From assembly GCA_029262575.1 (NCBI GenBank), contig JAJCZC010000035.1:1-64000 (forward strand): DNA of 64,000 bases, written 5' to 3'. The notes beneath the pieces were generated by a model. It had not been told where the DNA came from. It saw only the letters and a program-made list of their open reading frames with translations, and did no database searches. Positions 26,524 through 35,245 of the stretch are shown here, one piece after another. This stretch comes from Candidatus Babelota bacterium. GTDB lineage: Bacteria; Babelota; Babeliae; Babelales; Vermiphilaceae. The position numbers and the translations under genes are program-made. Position 1 is the first letter of the stretch. Each line of letters opens with the position of its first letter.

Positions 26524-27074
26524 TTTAGTTTAACCGAAAAAGTAATGCTGCAAGACTTCTACAAATAACTGAAAGATCCGTGCAGAACTAACATTTCAAA
26601 AAAAACGAGCTCTTCTTTTTTGTTTTATTTTCACAAAAGAAGAGCTCTAATCATCAAAAAAAATGAACGCCGCTCAACTTATATTGTTGAGCGTAATTCG
26701 GCAGCGTCAGAGGATCTGATCAAGGTAATGAACGCAGTCTTTAAAAGAAAACGCCCATATTTGATTATAGATGATACGTTGATATTGAAAACGTACTCCA
26801 AGTTTATTTCAGACGCATCAGACAACTTTGATTCAACTGATCGCAAAACTTATAGATCGATCTATTCGGCAATGAGATTCGCTACAGATACTTATAAAAA
26901 AAGTGGGATCTGGCTCAGCAGCTCATTGAACAAGTATTCAAAAAAGTCTCAATTTTTACGGTTTTAACTGATGAGTTGAGTGAAATTGATAAAAACTTGC
27001 AGCTTCACAGAGATAAAACTACAATTTACCCGATCAGCAGAGATCCTTGGGATAGCTTAACGGAACTCCTGTAG
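26524..27074 (+). mobile_element. Degenerate insertion-sequence remnant
   Basis: From left to right: the last codons of a lost gene (LTEKVMLQDFYK, stop at 26566-26568); the repeat CAAATAACTGAAAGATC; a perfect 13-bp hairpin (26607-26619 and 26635-26647, GAGCTCTTCTTTT); a transposase fragment in one frame (26620-26967: DLIKVMNAVFKRKRPYLIID, DDTLILKTYSKFIS) with the first Asp of an IS4/IS701-like DDE domain; and a frameshifted tail (WDLAQQLIEQVFKK to RDPWDSLTELL, stop at 27072-27074) that may come from another gene. The same repeat and hairpin recur near 40984 and 42826. No intact ORF or terminal repeats. Confidence 0.7.
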
Positions 27075-27117
27075 ATGTGACATTTCTATGAAGTTACAAC
27101 AAACATTTAACATATTA

Positions 27118-27147
27118 TTGAAAAACTCAAAAACCTTTTGATATAAT
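27118..27147 (+). promoter_or_regulatory. Probable promoter for the 27187 gene
   Basis: TTGAAA (27118-27123) and a perfect TATAAT (27142-27147), 18-nt spacer, 40 nt before the ATG. Confidence 0.5.
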
Positions 27148-27186
27148 AGAAATATAATAAAAAATAAGAATGTCATAGGAGACACA

Positions 27187-29259
27187 ATGCATATAAATAC
27201 AATTCCTAAAACATTGGCAGTTATAGCCACTTTTTGGCTATCATCTATTTATGGGGCCTCGAGCTCTTCGATGAACCTCCAAAACAAAGTCGCTGTAAAA
27301 GCACCATCTTATAGTGTGAACAAAACTGCTATGCAAGAATTCATTCGTCTGGTTTGGGATGATGTATATAATAATGCAACATTAAAGCAATTTTACGACA
27401 ATATTATCGGTACAGACAAAGTTAACAAGGCAGCACAAAACAAAATAAAAACAATGGTACAAAATGCTTTTGAAGAATCTTGGGAACAACACATTAAGGA
27501 GCTCAAATCAAATTCGCCCATAACACCACTTAATACAACAACAACCATCTTCTTTAAGCAACAAGTGAAATCACTAATTACAAAAATGTTCATCGAAAAT
27601 GAAGTGCTCAATATAATGAACACCTGTGTATGTATACCTATGCCCGATCGGATAAGTTATACATTTATCCTTGCAGATGATATTCGTCAAAAATTCCGTA
27701 ATTCACAACAACGCATTGTTATCACCGCATTTGCTTCAGGTTTACCTTTGCAAGAGTATCTCCTATTAAGCTTATTGACTGCATATGGTTACAACAACCT
27801 CGTACTTAACGTGATCGATTTAGGTTACCCAGATCCCGTAATGTTACAGAGATTAATAAATAAAACCGGCAAAGCAAATGCACAACGTGCGATCAAACAT
27901 TATAAAAAACAGGTTATAACTGCGACTAATCTGCAAACAAAGAACAAAGAACAGAAGCAAAAATGGATCGATGAAAACAAAAAACTTTTTCCTGAATTGG
28001 CAAAGTTGCTTGGCATGGGTGAATATGATTCTGGTTACGGATACCAAAAAGCACTCGATCACTTTAAGGCATTGTTGCCAAACATTAAGATCAATACATT
28101 TGGCAATATGCATGAATATATTGAGTTAACAAAAAGAAACGGCTCACTAAAGGCAGACGTTATCACAATTGTTGACCCAGACCTTAACCTCTTTGATATT
28201 GCTCCATTTCCATCGGAAGCTAATTTGATTGGTATCACCAACAAAACCATATGGAAAAAACAGGATCCTCAATATGCACCACACATATTTGTTACCTTGG
28301 CCAAAAACAAACCGATCCAAATTTTTGTTCATGCAAAAACGTATAATGAGGCAAAAAATAATGATGTTTTTATAAATGATATGCATAAACTAGTGAGCGC
28401 TGCCAAAACAACAGAAGCGAATAAGGCCTATAACACAAAATTTAGAGACTGGCTTATCACAACATTCAATGTCCTCAACGCTAAGGCAATCACATCCTTA
28501 CTGAATAAAAATGCCCAACTGCTAAAAAAAGCAAGGGTCAAAGACATAACCGATAAACAACTAAATACTATACTAGAAGAATTGATGCATGCAAATGCCG
28601 CAATTTTCAACAGAACTTACGAACAGCTTGAAAATGTGTACAAAAAAAATCTACCCAAACAAACGATGGCACAAAGAATAGACTTCGGTCTTAAAGCAAT
28701 AGGTCGGATGAAAGAGCGACTTGATAACATTAAAAATGCCTATGAACTCATATGGTATTCAGATCCTCATTTAGCATTCCAAGAGCTAGTACAAGAGGCC
28801 GCTAAAAATGACGCAATCATCTATCTTTATTATCAAGATGATCCTATTGCAGAATATAATTTACCATTTATCCTTGAAAGAGTTAAAAAAAGTGACTATA
28901 TCAAGCGCGATGTATTTGGTCCAAATGTGGGAAGAATGCTTATGCAAGCCGGAATCAATGAAGAATCCGATGAATATGACGATATTATACTCGAAGATTC
29001 TTCAGATGATTTGAACAGCTACTATGATGATGATGACTATATAGATGACGACATATTTGAAGTTAATCCTGACGATCAATACGGCCGGATCGATCTAAAA
29101 ACAGGAAAATTAATCATCTGGGACCAAATTAAGCAAAAATTCCCTCCTCTTGATCACCTGAGGGCGCCAAAAATGAAGCCGCATAGTAGTCATAACGATA
29201 TGAACCAAGGAGACCACATAAAAGCGAGCACCTCTACATATAAACCTGAAAAACTTTAA
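27187..29259 (+). CDS. Large exported protein, possible Rossmann-like domain
   Basis: 690 residues. Signal peptide ending SSIYGA; helical N-terminal domain; a middle region with alternating strands and helices (RIVITAFASGLPLQEYLLLS, NLVLNVIDLGYP, DVITIVDPDLNLFDIAPF) that reads like a Rossmann fold; then long helices and an acidic low-complexity C-terminus (DDDDYIDDDIFE). The nucleotide-binding glycine motif is not classical, so I give no enzymatic function. A TAGGAG ribosome-binding site precedes the start. It stands alone between the insertion-sequence remnant and a convergent Nudix gene. Confidence 0.75.
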   Translation: MHINTIPKTLAVIATFWLSSIYGASSSSMNLQNKVAVKAPSYSVNKTAMQEFIRLVWDDVYNNATLKQFYDNIIGTDKVNKAAQNKIKTMVQNAFEESWEQHIKELKSNSPITPLNTTTTIFFKQQVKSLITKMFIENEVLNIMNTCVCIPMPDRISYTFILADDIRQKFRNSQQRIVITAFASGLPLQEYLLLSLLTAYGYNNLVLNVIDLGYPDPVMLQRLINKTGKANAQRAIKHYKKQVITATNLQTKNKEQKQKWIDENKKLFPELAKLLGMGEYDSGYGYQKALDHFKALLPNIKINTFGNMHEYIELTKRNGSLKADVITIVDPDLNLFDIAPFPSEANLIGITNKTIWKKQDPQYAPHIFVTLAKNKPIQIFVHAKTYNEAKNNDVFINDMHKLVSAAKTTEANKAYNTKFRDWLITTFNVLNAKAITSLLNKNAQLLKKARVKDITDKQLNTILEELMHANAAIFNRTYEQLENVYKKNLPKQTMAQRIDFGLKAIGRMKERLDNIKNAYELIWYSDPHLAFQELVQEAAKNDAIIYLYYQDDPIAEYNLPFILERVKKSDYIKRDVFGPNVGRMLMQAGINEESDEYDDIILEDSSDDLNSYYDDDDYIDDDIFEVNPDDQYGRIDLKTGKLIIWDQIKQKFPPLDHLRAPKMKPHSSHNDMNQGDHIKASTSTYKPEKL

Positions 29260-29331
29260 AGGCGATTTTATTATAAATAAAGTTTTAACAAACTTGATCA
29301 AAGCTCGACTCCCCAAAGGGAAAAATCAACC

Positions 29332-29982
29332 TCAATGAAGTAATTTCATCAGTGGGCGCAGGGTGATAATCTCTTGTTGTGCCATTTTTTTGCCGTTGCG
29401 CCAAATGTATGCATTAACCTTGATAGGTTTGCTCTTTTGAGCATGTGTGAGCGCATTAACTAAATCAGCACATCGCACTTGAGCAAGTTGATCAATCTCA
29501 TTATCGTCAGTTTGCCCGTGCTTGAAGTTGGCCAATATCCGCTTCGCATTGCGAGCACCAAAATCAATTATATAAAAAACAACTCGATTGCCATATTCTG
29601 TTTTTTTAGCAACAATGCCCTTTTTATTTTGACGTATATACGCCTTTAACCTGTTGATCGCCCATCCGCCATTATAAGGAATACTTAAATGCGCTTCTTC
29701 ATTAAACTCTCGTGATGCAGTTATTAGTGGATGACCTTCACCTTTTTGCCTGCTGCCGCCAAATGCTGAATATAGGCCCTTATCTTTGCCACCCGTTTCA
29801 CGGCCCAACAGATAGTAGTGATCATTTGTTTGTTTATCATAATAATAGGGCAACACAAAAGCGCCATCGGCATATGTGGCCCCATAACTTGGCTTTTGCC
29901 ACCAATCAGCTAATGATTCTGCCCAAATAGCAGTAAATAACATGGAAATCGAGAAAAATAGACCATATTTATGAGCTTTCAC
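29332..29982 (-). CDS. Exported Nudix-like hydrolase
   Basis: 216 residues from a GTG start at 29982. AAGGGAGG sits 4-5 nt upstream of this GTG and the product then begins with a clean signal peptide (KAHKYGLFFSISMLFTAIWAES), while earlier in-frame starts do not. The Nudix region is GGSRQKGEGHPLITASREFN followed by EEAHL: the REx-xEE core with the two metal-binding glutamates is present, but the spacing before RE is one residue longer than consensus and the final Gly is His. Nudix enzymes hydrolyse nucleoside diphosphate derivatives; export is unusual. Target unknown. Confidence 0.75.
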   Translation of the reverse strand: MKAHKYGLFFSISMLFTAIWAESLADWWQKPSYGATYADGAFVLPYYYDKQTNDHYYLLGRETGGKDKGLYSAFGGSRQKGEGHPLITASREFNEEAHLSIPYNGGWAINRLKAYIRQNKKGIVAKKTEYGNRVVFYIIDFGARNAKRILANFKHGQTDDNEIDQLAQVRCADLVNALTHAQKSKPIKVNAYIWRNGKKMAQQEIITLRPLMKLLH

Positions 29983-30104
29983 ACTAAACCTCCCTTTTAT
30001 TTTAACCATAAGGCATAACAAGTCTTTATATCAAGGCATGCGATTATTCCTACTGAGGGCCCTATCACTCAAAGAACTCTCGAAACAGCTAAAATCACCT
30101 ACGA

Positions 30105-30132
30105 TTGACAAAACGAATAATCTTGCTATAAT
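30105..30132 (+). promoter_or_regulatory. Consensus promoter of the 30177-33359 operon
   Basis: TTGACA (30105-30110), 16-nt spacer, TATAAT (30127-30132): both hexamers perfect. It lies 44 nt before the first of three closely spaced genes that end at a strong terminator (33419). Confidence 0.75.
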
Positions 30133-30176
30133 TATATGTATAATTGAATAAAATGGATTATAAGTGAGAGGTTATC

Positions 30177-31040
30177 ATGTTTTTTAGATTTTTAGCTCTT
30201 TTGAGCACAGCATTCCTGTGTTTGGCCCAATCATCTATGTTGTTTGGCGCAAGCACAAGCAACTCGCAACAAAATATCAATCATATAACGTGCAATAAAG
30301 AGATCGTAGATATGTATTTCTTCAAAAATGATCTATTGTCTCCAAAGGGTCAACATCTCCTTTTTCAAACGAAAAATGAACTCCATCTTTATAACGCACA
30401 AACCGATCTAGTTAACAGCAATATCAAATTAGAATTAGATGATAACAAAAGACATGTACCACTCTGTGAGATTGATGGATATAAATCCTTAACAAAACTT
30501 AAAAGCATATTTGGCAACACGGTGTATTTAATGAAATATAAAAAGATTAAAAAGATTAATCTTGAAAATTTTGCCCCCAATACTCCAAAAAATCGATGGC
30601 CATATACCATCGAAAAGCACTTTGCTCACGATGGCACTCAAAAAAATGCGTTTTTTTCTTACGATAAAAAATTCCTTATTGCACAATCGGATAAGATGAT
30701 CACAATTGCTCCTATTGGTGAACAATCAAAATGCACATTAACCCCTAAAGAATTTGACAAACAAGACTTCAAGCATATTGCATTGAGCCCAAATAATAAA
30801 TTGGCCATATGCACGCAAGCAAACAAGATATACTTTATTAATTTAGAACAATGCGAATTTATAGAACAGGCACCAAAGAAGATACCCTGGTGGAGAAGAT
30901 GGTCGAACGCGATCACAAGCAATCCATGGAAAAGTTTTGCAATTGCACAAACAACACTTATTACTGCCGCAGTAGCAAGTTACGCACTTTATAAATGGAA
31001 GCCACAATTATTTAGTAAATTTAAATGGTCATTTTCATAA
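30177..31040 (+). CDS. Exported tail-anchored protein with WD40-like blades, copy 1
   Basis: 287 residues. Signal peptide to about residue 25 (SSMLFGA); beta-rich middle with WD40-like phrases (HIALSPNNKLAICTQANKIY, LLFQTKNELHLYNAQTD); then a Trp-rich juxtamembrane segment (PWWRRWSNAI), one C-terminal membrane helix and the basic tail YALYKWKPQLFSKFKWS. The next gene has the same plan and tail, so they are tandem paralogs. Function unknown; probably anchored in a membrane with the propeller-like part exposed. Confidence 0.77.
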   Translation: MFFRFLALLSTAFLCLAQSSMLFGASTSNSQQNINHITCNKEIVDMYFFKNDLLSPKGQHLLFQTKNELHLYNAQTDLVNSNIKLELDDNKRHVPLCEIDGYKSLTKLKSIFGNTVYLMKYKKIKKINLENFAPNTPKNRWPYTIEKHFAHDGTQKNAFFSYDKKFLIAQSDKMITIAPIGEQSKCTLTPKEFDKQDFKHIALSPNNKLAICTQANKIYFINLEQCEFIEQAPKKIPWWRRWSNAITSNPWKSFAIAQTTLITAAVASYALYKWKPQLFSKFKWSFS

Positions 31041-31055
31041 ATGGATGGTTATATT

Positions 31056-31877
31056 ATGAATAAACGAATCCTACCTTTAGTTCTTTTGAGCGCCACATTA
31101 TTATATGCGCCACAATTATCAGCAATGATGACGTGCCATAAATACCAAAATGGCACTGGTCAATGGCATTGCGATACTCAAATCCAACAAGTGCATTTTT
31201 ACGATGATAACCAAGTTTATCTCAAGGGAGAATCTATAAGCTTTGGCCTCAATATTGATGAAAATGACTTTAAACAGATCGATAAAGAAATTAATATCCC
31301 TCAACCTATAGCAGAAACTGATTCTTATCGCTTGATGCTCATAGCACAACAACTGATCGTCAAAGGCAATAGTGGAAGCATTTCAGTTGCCATGAAAGGC
31401 CAATCCATTAAAGCATTTTTTTCAGCTAACGAGCGCAATATTATCGCCCTTTCACAACAAGAGATAAAAATATTGGGCCCAAAAAATGGACATGTAACTT
31501 TTAAAAGAACACCAGAAAACTGTGAATTAATTCCAAATGAATGGTTCAGAGATGTTGCAATTAGCCCCAACGGAACAAAACTTGCAATATTAACAACCAA
31601 AAATAATGTACACGTTGTAGACGTTTCAAAAATTACGGACACAACCCCATCTTTGCAAACACAGCAAAATGAAACGCTTCAACTTACCTATCAAGAAGAA
31701 ACGACAACATCAGATAACGTATCCTGGTGGAAAAAATGCTGGAATAAAATCGTAAGAGATCCTATCCCAACTTTACTAACTGCTACAGCAATTACAGGAA
31801 TAGCCGGTTACGCACTTTATAAATGGAAGCCACACTGGGTAAAAAAATGTTTTAGTAAATTTAAATTGTCATTCTAA
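31056..31877 (+). CDS. Exported tail-anchored protein with WD40-like blades, copy 2
   Basis: 273 residues, starting 15 nt after the previous stop. Signal peptide MNKRILPLVLLSATLLYAPQ-LSA; WD40-like phrase DVAISPNGTKLAILTTKN; SWWKKCWNKI before a C-terminal membrane helix; basic tail YALYKWKPHWVKKCFSKFK. The tails of copies 1 and 2 (YALYKWKP...FSKFK) are far more alike than their bodies, suggesting that anchoring or sorting is the conserved function. The start at 31056 is chosen over 31041 for its signal peptide, though the ribosome-binding site is modest. Confidence 0.77.
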   Translation: MNKRILPLVLLSATLLYAPQLSAMMTCHKYQNGTGQWHCDTQIQQVHFYDDNQVYLKGESISFGLNIDENDFKQIDKEINIPQPIAETDSYRLMLIAQQLIVKGNSGSISVAMKGQSIKAFFSANERNIIALSQQEIKILGPKNGHVTFKRTPENCELIPNEWFRDVAISPNGTKLAILTTKNNVHVVDVSKITDTTPSLQTQQNETLQLTYQEETTTSDNVSWWKKCWNKIVRDPIPTLLTATAITGIAGYALYKWKPHWVKKCFSKFKLSF

Positions 31878-31895
31878 TAAATGGAAGGAAATAAA

Positions 31896-33359
31896 ATGAC
31901 TAAGCGAATACTACTTTTAACCATCTTTGCAATGCCAACATTATTTGGCGCGAGTTCGAGCAATAACAATCAGGTTATCACAAAAGGTGATTTTGAATTG
32001 TTGGCTCAAGACTTTATGAATGCAGTTCAGCATAAAAATGCTGAAGGCGCTCTTGCACAGCATAAGCAAATGAGAAGCAAGTTTGGGCGTAAAAAGCGTA
32101 CTGAAATCGCCGACTTAATTGATACACCTGCTTTTAGAGGTTTGATACTACATGAAGCTGATAACAATAGAAGTATAAAACAATTCTTCGATTGCTATGT
32201 TCCTCAACATCCAATCGCGCAACAAATCAGAAAAAACGACTTAAGCAAATTGCGTGCACAACACCAAGAAGAACAAGAGAAAATAGAAAAAGAGCGCAAA
32301 ACAAACTTACAAAAACTTATCAAAGCGCATGAAAATCAGGAAGCATTAAAGACAGCAGAAAATAATTTTTTGAGCCTAATGGCTATTTATGATCATACTC
32401 AAAATAAGAGAACTCATGTCGAGCAACTTTCATCTGCTTATGATCATATTCAAAGCATAAATCAAGAAACTGCAAAAAGTTTAGCTGAGTCACCTGAATT
32501 TAGAAAACTTTTTAATCAATTAATTCAGCAAAAAAATAAATATGGGTTACAAATCTTGAATAAACTATATAACAACAACAATGAACTTGTGCAACTTGCT
32601 GATCCGATTCTTTACCCTGCGCCAGTTGCGTCGCAAAAAATGGTCCTTTTTGATGATGTTAATAATAATACTTCAGGTGGTGTTACGCAATTGCAAACTC
32701 CCGTTACGCAAGAAAGCGCCTTAGATACAGCACTTAAAGCAAGCTTATTAACAGCTCAACAAAATCTAAATGATGATGATGAAATGCTAAAAATTGCACT
32801 TGCAATATCTCAACAACCACAATATCTTTCGAAAAGTTCTTCATCAGATGATGATGACTCAGTAATCTTCCCAAGTAGTAGCTCGGATCAACACAATAAA
32901 CAAACAAAACACGATCACACATTATCACAAGAAGAGCAAGACATTCAATGTGCAGTGCTACTTTCGCAGCAACAACCGATTTTTACCTCAACAGGAAGCA
33001 ACTTGGATAATGCTAAGCAATTAGCTAACGCATTACTACAATCAAAGCATAACGAAAATTCGATCCTTCACATTCAAGACACCATTACACAAATCATGGA
33101 CGAAGTTAGCACTTCTGCCCTTACAGCTAATGAGCTAACAGAGCTTAGACAACATATCGTGCAATTATTAAGCAACGATGCAGATGATGATAGCTCAGAA
33201 AATGATGATGATGATAGCTCAGAAAATGATGATTTTTTGGATAACACACAGCAACAACAAGACGAGATCGAGCAGAATAATAACACAAACTTATTTGTGG
33301 GCGGCGCTATAACAACAGCCATAATCGCCGGCATCATCTTTTTATTCAGTAATAAATAA
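31896..33359 (+). CDS. Exported membrane-anchored protein with three UIM-like motifs
   Basis: 487 residues. Signal peptide MTKRILLLTIFAMPTLFGA, a helical region with a coiled coil (QEEQEKIEKERKTNLQKLI), then three segments matching the ubiquitin-interacting motif (acidic patch, hydrophobic, x-x-Ala, x-x-x-Ser): LDTALKAS at 276-283, DDDEMLKIALAIS at 293-305 and EEQDIQCAVLLS at 346-357. Asp/Ser-rich linkers follow, and one membrane helix ends the protein (about 466-484). UIMs are eukaryotic ubiquitin-binding helices, so binding of host ubiquitin is the natural guess. GGAAGG precedes the start. Third gene of the operon. Confidence 0.8.
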   Translation: MTKRILLLTIFAMPTLFGASSSNNNQVITKGDFELLAQDFMNAVQHKNAEGALAQHKQMRSKFGRKKRTEIADLIDTPAFRGLILHEADNNRSIKQFFDCYVPQHPIAQQIRKNDLSKLRAQHQEEQEKIEKERKTNLQKLIKAHENQEALKTAENNFLSLMAIYDHTQNKRTHVEQLSSAYDHIQSINQETAKSLAESPEFRKLFNQLIQQKNKYGLQILNKLYNNNNELVQLADPILYPAPVASQKMVLFDDVNNNTSGGVTQLQTPVTQESALDTALKASLLTAQQNLNDDDEMLKIALAISQQPQYLSKSSSSDDDDSVIFPSSSSDQHNKQTKHDHTLSQEEQDIQCAVLLSQQQPIFTSTGSNLDNAKQLANALLQSKHNENSILHIQDTITQIMDEVSTSALTANELTELRQHIVQLLSNDADDDSSENDDDDSSENDDFLDNTQQQQDEIEQNNNTNLFVGGAITTAIIAGIIFLFSNK

Positions 33360-33418
33360 ACGCTCCCCACAGCAAGTTACTGGATTTAAAAAAAAGAATT
33401 ATACTTCTACTTAACATG

Positions 33419-33453
33419 AAAAAAGAGCGGCACCTTTACAGCTGCTCTTTTTT
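33419..33453 (+). terminator. Rho-independent terminator
   Basis: AAAAAAGAGCGGC (33419-33431) pairs with GCTGCTCTTTTTT (33441-33453), one mismatch, loop of 9 nt, followed by further T residues. Ends the three-gene operon and insulates the NIF3 gene. Confidence 0.85.
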
Positions 33454-33497
33454 TTGTGCACAAAATAGGTACAATGAAATAAAAAAGGATATAAAGC

Positions 33498-34253
33498 ATG
33501 CAACTAAAAGAGCTAACTAATTATTTGAATTCGTATCTTGAAATCGATAAAGTTAACGACACCTGTTTTAACGGGCTACAAATTGAAGGCAAACAGGAGA
33601 TCAAAAAAATCGCATTTGCCGTTGATGCCTGCCTTGATAGTTTTGAACACGCCATTGCAACACAAGCGGATATACTTATCGTTCACCATGGACAATTTTG
33701 GGAATTTACAAATCCATCAATCACCACATGGAACAAAAAAAGAATTGCAAAACTGCTTGAACATAATATTTCGCTTTATGCAGCACATTTGCCTCTTGAT
33801 CGCCATAAAGAAGTTGGCAACAATGCACAACTCATTAAACTGTTAGATGGCAACATAGATCGCCCTTTCTATATCAAAAAAGGAACCAACATTGGTTGGG
33901 TTGGCAAACTAAATAAAAAACAAAAACTAACCGACATTGCAAACACGCTCAACAAAAAACTTGAAACCGAATGTATTGTGGTGCCATTTGGCGACCAAAC
34001 AATTGAAACTATAAGTGTTGTTTCTGGCGGTGGTGGCTATGGCGGTTTTTGGAATAGCTTAAAAGAAGATGTTGATCTTTACCTCACCGGCGATTCAGCC
34101 GATATTTTCCAGACAGCAAAAGATGCCCAAATTAATGTTATCTTTGCTGGGCATTATGCCACTGAAACGGTTGGCCTGAAAGCATTGGCGCAACATTTGC
34201 ATGAACAATTTAATGTTGAAACTGAATTCATCAGTCTACCAACCGGACTATGA
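33498..34253 (+). CDS. NIF3/YbgI-family metal-binding protein
   Basis: 251 residues, cytoplasmic, standard length for the short NIF3 (DUF34, GTP cyclohydrolase I type 2-like) family. The metal ligands appear in ILIVHHGQFWE and YAAHLPLDRHKEVGNN, and in the C-terminal DLYLTGDSADI and VIFAGHYATETVG. FNGLQIEGKQEIKKIAFAVD is the conserved N-terminal motif. Family members are widespread hexameric dinuclear-metal proteins of poorly settled function. AAAAGGAT precedes the start. The last 6 nt overlap the convergent cysteine-rich gene. Confidence 0.92.
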   Translation: MQLKELTNYLNSYLEIDKVNDTCFNGLQIEGKQEIKKIAFAVDACLDSFEHAIATQADILIVHHGQFWEFTNPSITTWNKKRIAKLLEHNISLYAAHLPLDRHKEVGNNAQLIKLLDGNIDRPFYIKKGTNIGWVGKLNKKQKLTDIANTLNKKLETECIVVPFGDQTIETISVVSGGGGYGGFWNSLKEDVDLYLTGDSADIFQTAKDAQINVIFAGHYATETVGLKALAQHLHEQFNVETEFISLPTGL

Positions 34254-34580
34254 ATCATCTGCCAATTGCTGCGGGACACAACATGGACAACAATAATGTG
34301 TTAACATGCAACAATTATTGTTTTGATATTTTTTATTCACTTCATAAGGATCGACATATCTATTGTGTAAACAATTTTTTTCTCGTGGATCACGATTCGG
34401 TGCACCGCAAAAGTTTGTGCAAATCAATGGACAAGAAACAATCGATGCAAGTATCTGCATGAGATAATTAGGCCTACTTGAAACTAAGATTGTTTCTTTT
34501 GTGACATCTTGTAATTCCTGATCAGACGCTAAAGCACCTGAAAACATAAACAAAAATAAAGGCATGCATTGTTTATACAT
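34248..34580 (-). CDS. Small exported cysteine-rich protein, copy 1
   Basis: 110 residues. Signal peptide MYKQCMPLFLFMFSGALA, then LMQILASIVSCPLICTNFCG and a cysteine cluster CCMLTHYCCPCCVPQQL before a short tail. The same motifs occur in the neighbouring gene at 34614. GGTGG precedes the ATG at 34580. The adjacent CC/CCxCC groups could be lipid-modified, metal-binding or disulfide-bonded; nothing decides. Convergent with and overlapping the NIF3 gene by 6 nt. Confidence 0.78.
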   Translation of the reverse strand: MYKQCMPLFLFMFSGALASDQELQDVTKETILVSSRPNYLMQILASIVSCPLICTNFCGAPNRDPREKNCLHNRYVDPYEVNKKYQNNNCCMLTHYCCPCCVPQQLADDS

Positions 34581-34613
34581 GTTTGCCACCCTTTCAGAAA
34601 AAAATCAATCACC

Positions 34614-34910
34614 CTATCGCAACTGTTGTGGCACGCAACACGGACAACAATAATGCGTCAATGCACAGCAATCATTCAGATCATATGGCTCGGCCACATC
34701 ATATGGGGCAACATAAGTATTATGCAATGGATTATGCTCACGCACATCTTTATCTGGCCGGCAAAAGGCTGTAAAGCTAATTATGGGGCACGAAATAATC
34801 GCTGCGAGCGCCTGCATTAAACAATTTGGTTGCTCTGGCTGTTGCTCACCACCATCGTTTGCAAACATTATATTACAAGTTAAAAACAAAGGTATTATAT
34901 ATTTTTTCAT
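34614..34910 (-). CDS. Small exported cysteine-rich protein, copy 2
   Basis: 98 residues. Signal peptide MKKYIIPLFLTCNIMFA, then LMQALAAIISCPIISFTAFC and CCALTHYCCPCCVPQQLR at the C-terminus, paralogous with the gene downstream (34 nt away). Between them runs a PLHNTYVAPYDV motif, also shared. AGGAG lies 5 nt before the ATG at 34910. The two genes are a tandem duplication transcribed as a unit. Confidence 0.8.
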   Translation of the reverse strand: MKKYIIPLFLTCNIMFANDGGEQQPEQPNCLMQALAAIISCPIISFTAFCRPDKDVREHNPLHNTYVAPYDVAEPYDLNDCCALTHYCCPCCVPQQLR

Positions 34911-35062
34911 GCCTACTCCTTGCATATGTTTTATGAACACCGCTCACACAATAACAGCTTATTTTTTTTGTTGTCAAGGGGTAATGAAAATACGAAGCTT
35001 GACTTGCATAATCTCTAAACGTAGAATGCAAGTAATTAAAAAAACAAAAAAGGAGCTCTTCA

Positions 35063-35245
35063 ATGCTCAAAAAACTTAACTTACACAAACTTGCTCATGC
35101 AGACACTCACAAAACAATCGATCGGGTTGGTGGTGCAACAATTGTAAAACATTTTATGTTTTTAAGCATGACGCAAATGTATATGAATATTGAATCACAA
35201 GTCTCAATTAACAAAAGGACAATATGTTGCACGCAAAAAAAATAG
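35063..35245 (+). CDS. Possible small protein, 60 residues
   Basis: AAAGGAG precedes an ATG at a sensible distance. The product (MLKKLNLHKLAHADTHKTID...) has a short hydrophobic stretch (IVKHFMFLSMTQMYM) and no family. It overlaps the start of the next gene by 22 nt in another frame, so it may be a leader that couples translation, or a chance ORF. Kept mainly for its strong ribosome-binding site. Confidence 0.4.
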   Translation: MLKKLNLHKLAHADTHKTIDRVGGATIVKHFMFLSMTQMYMNIESQVSINKRTICCTQKK

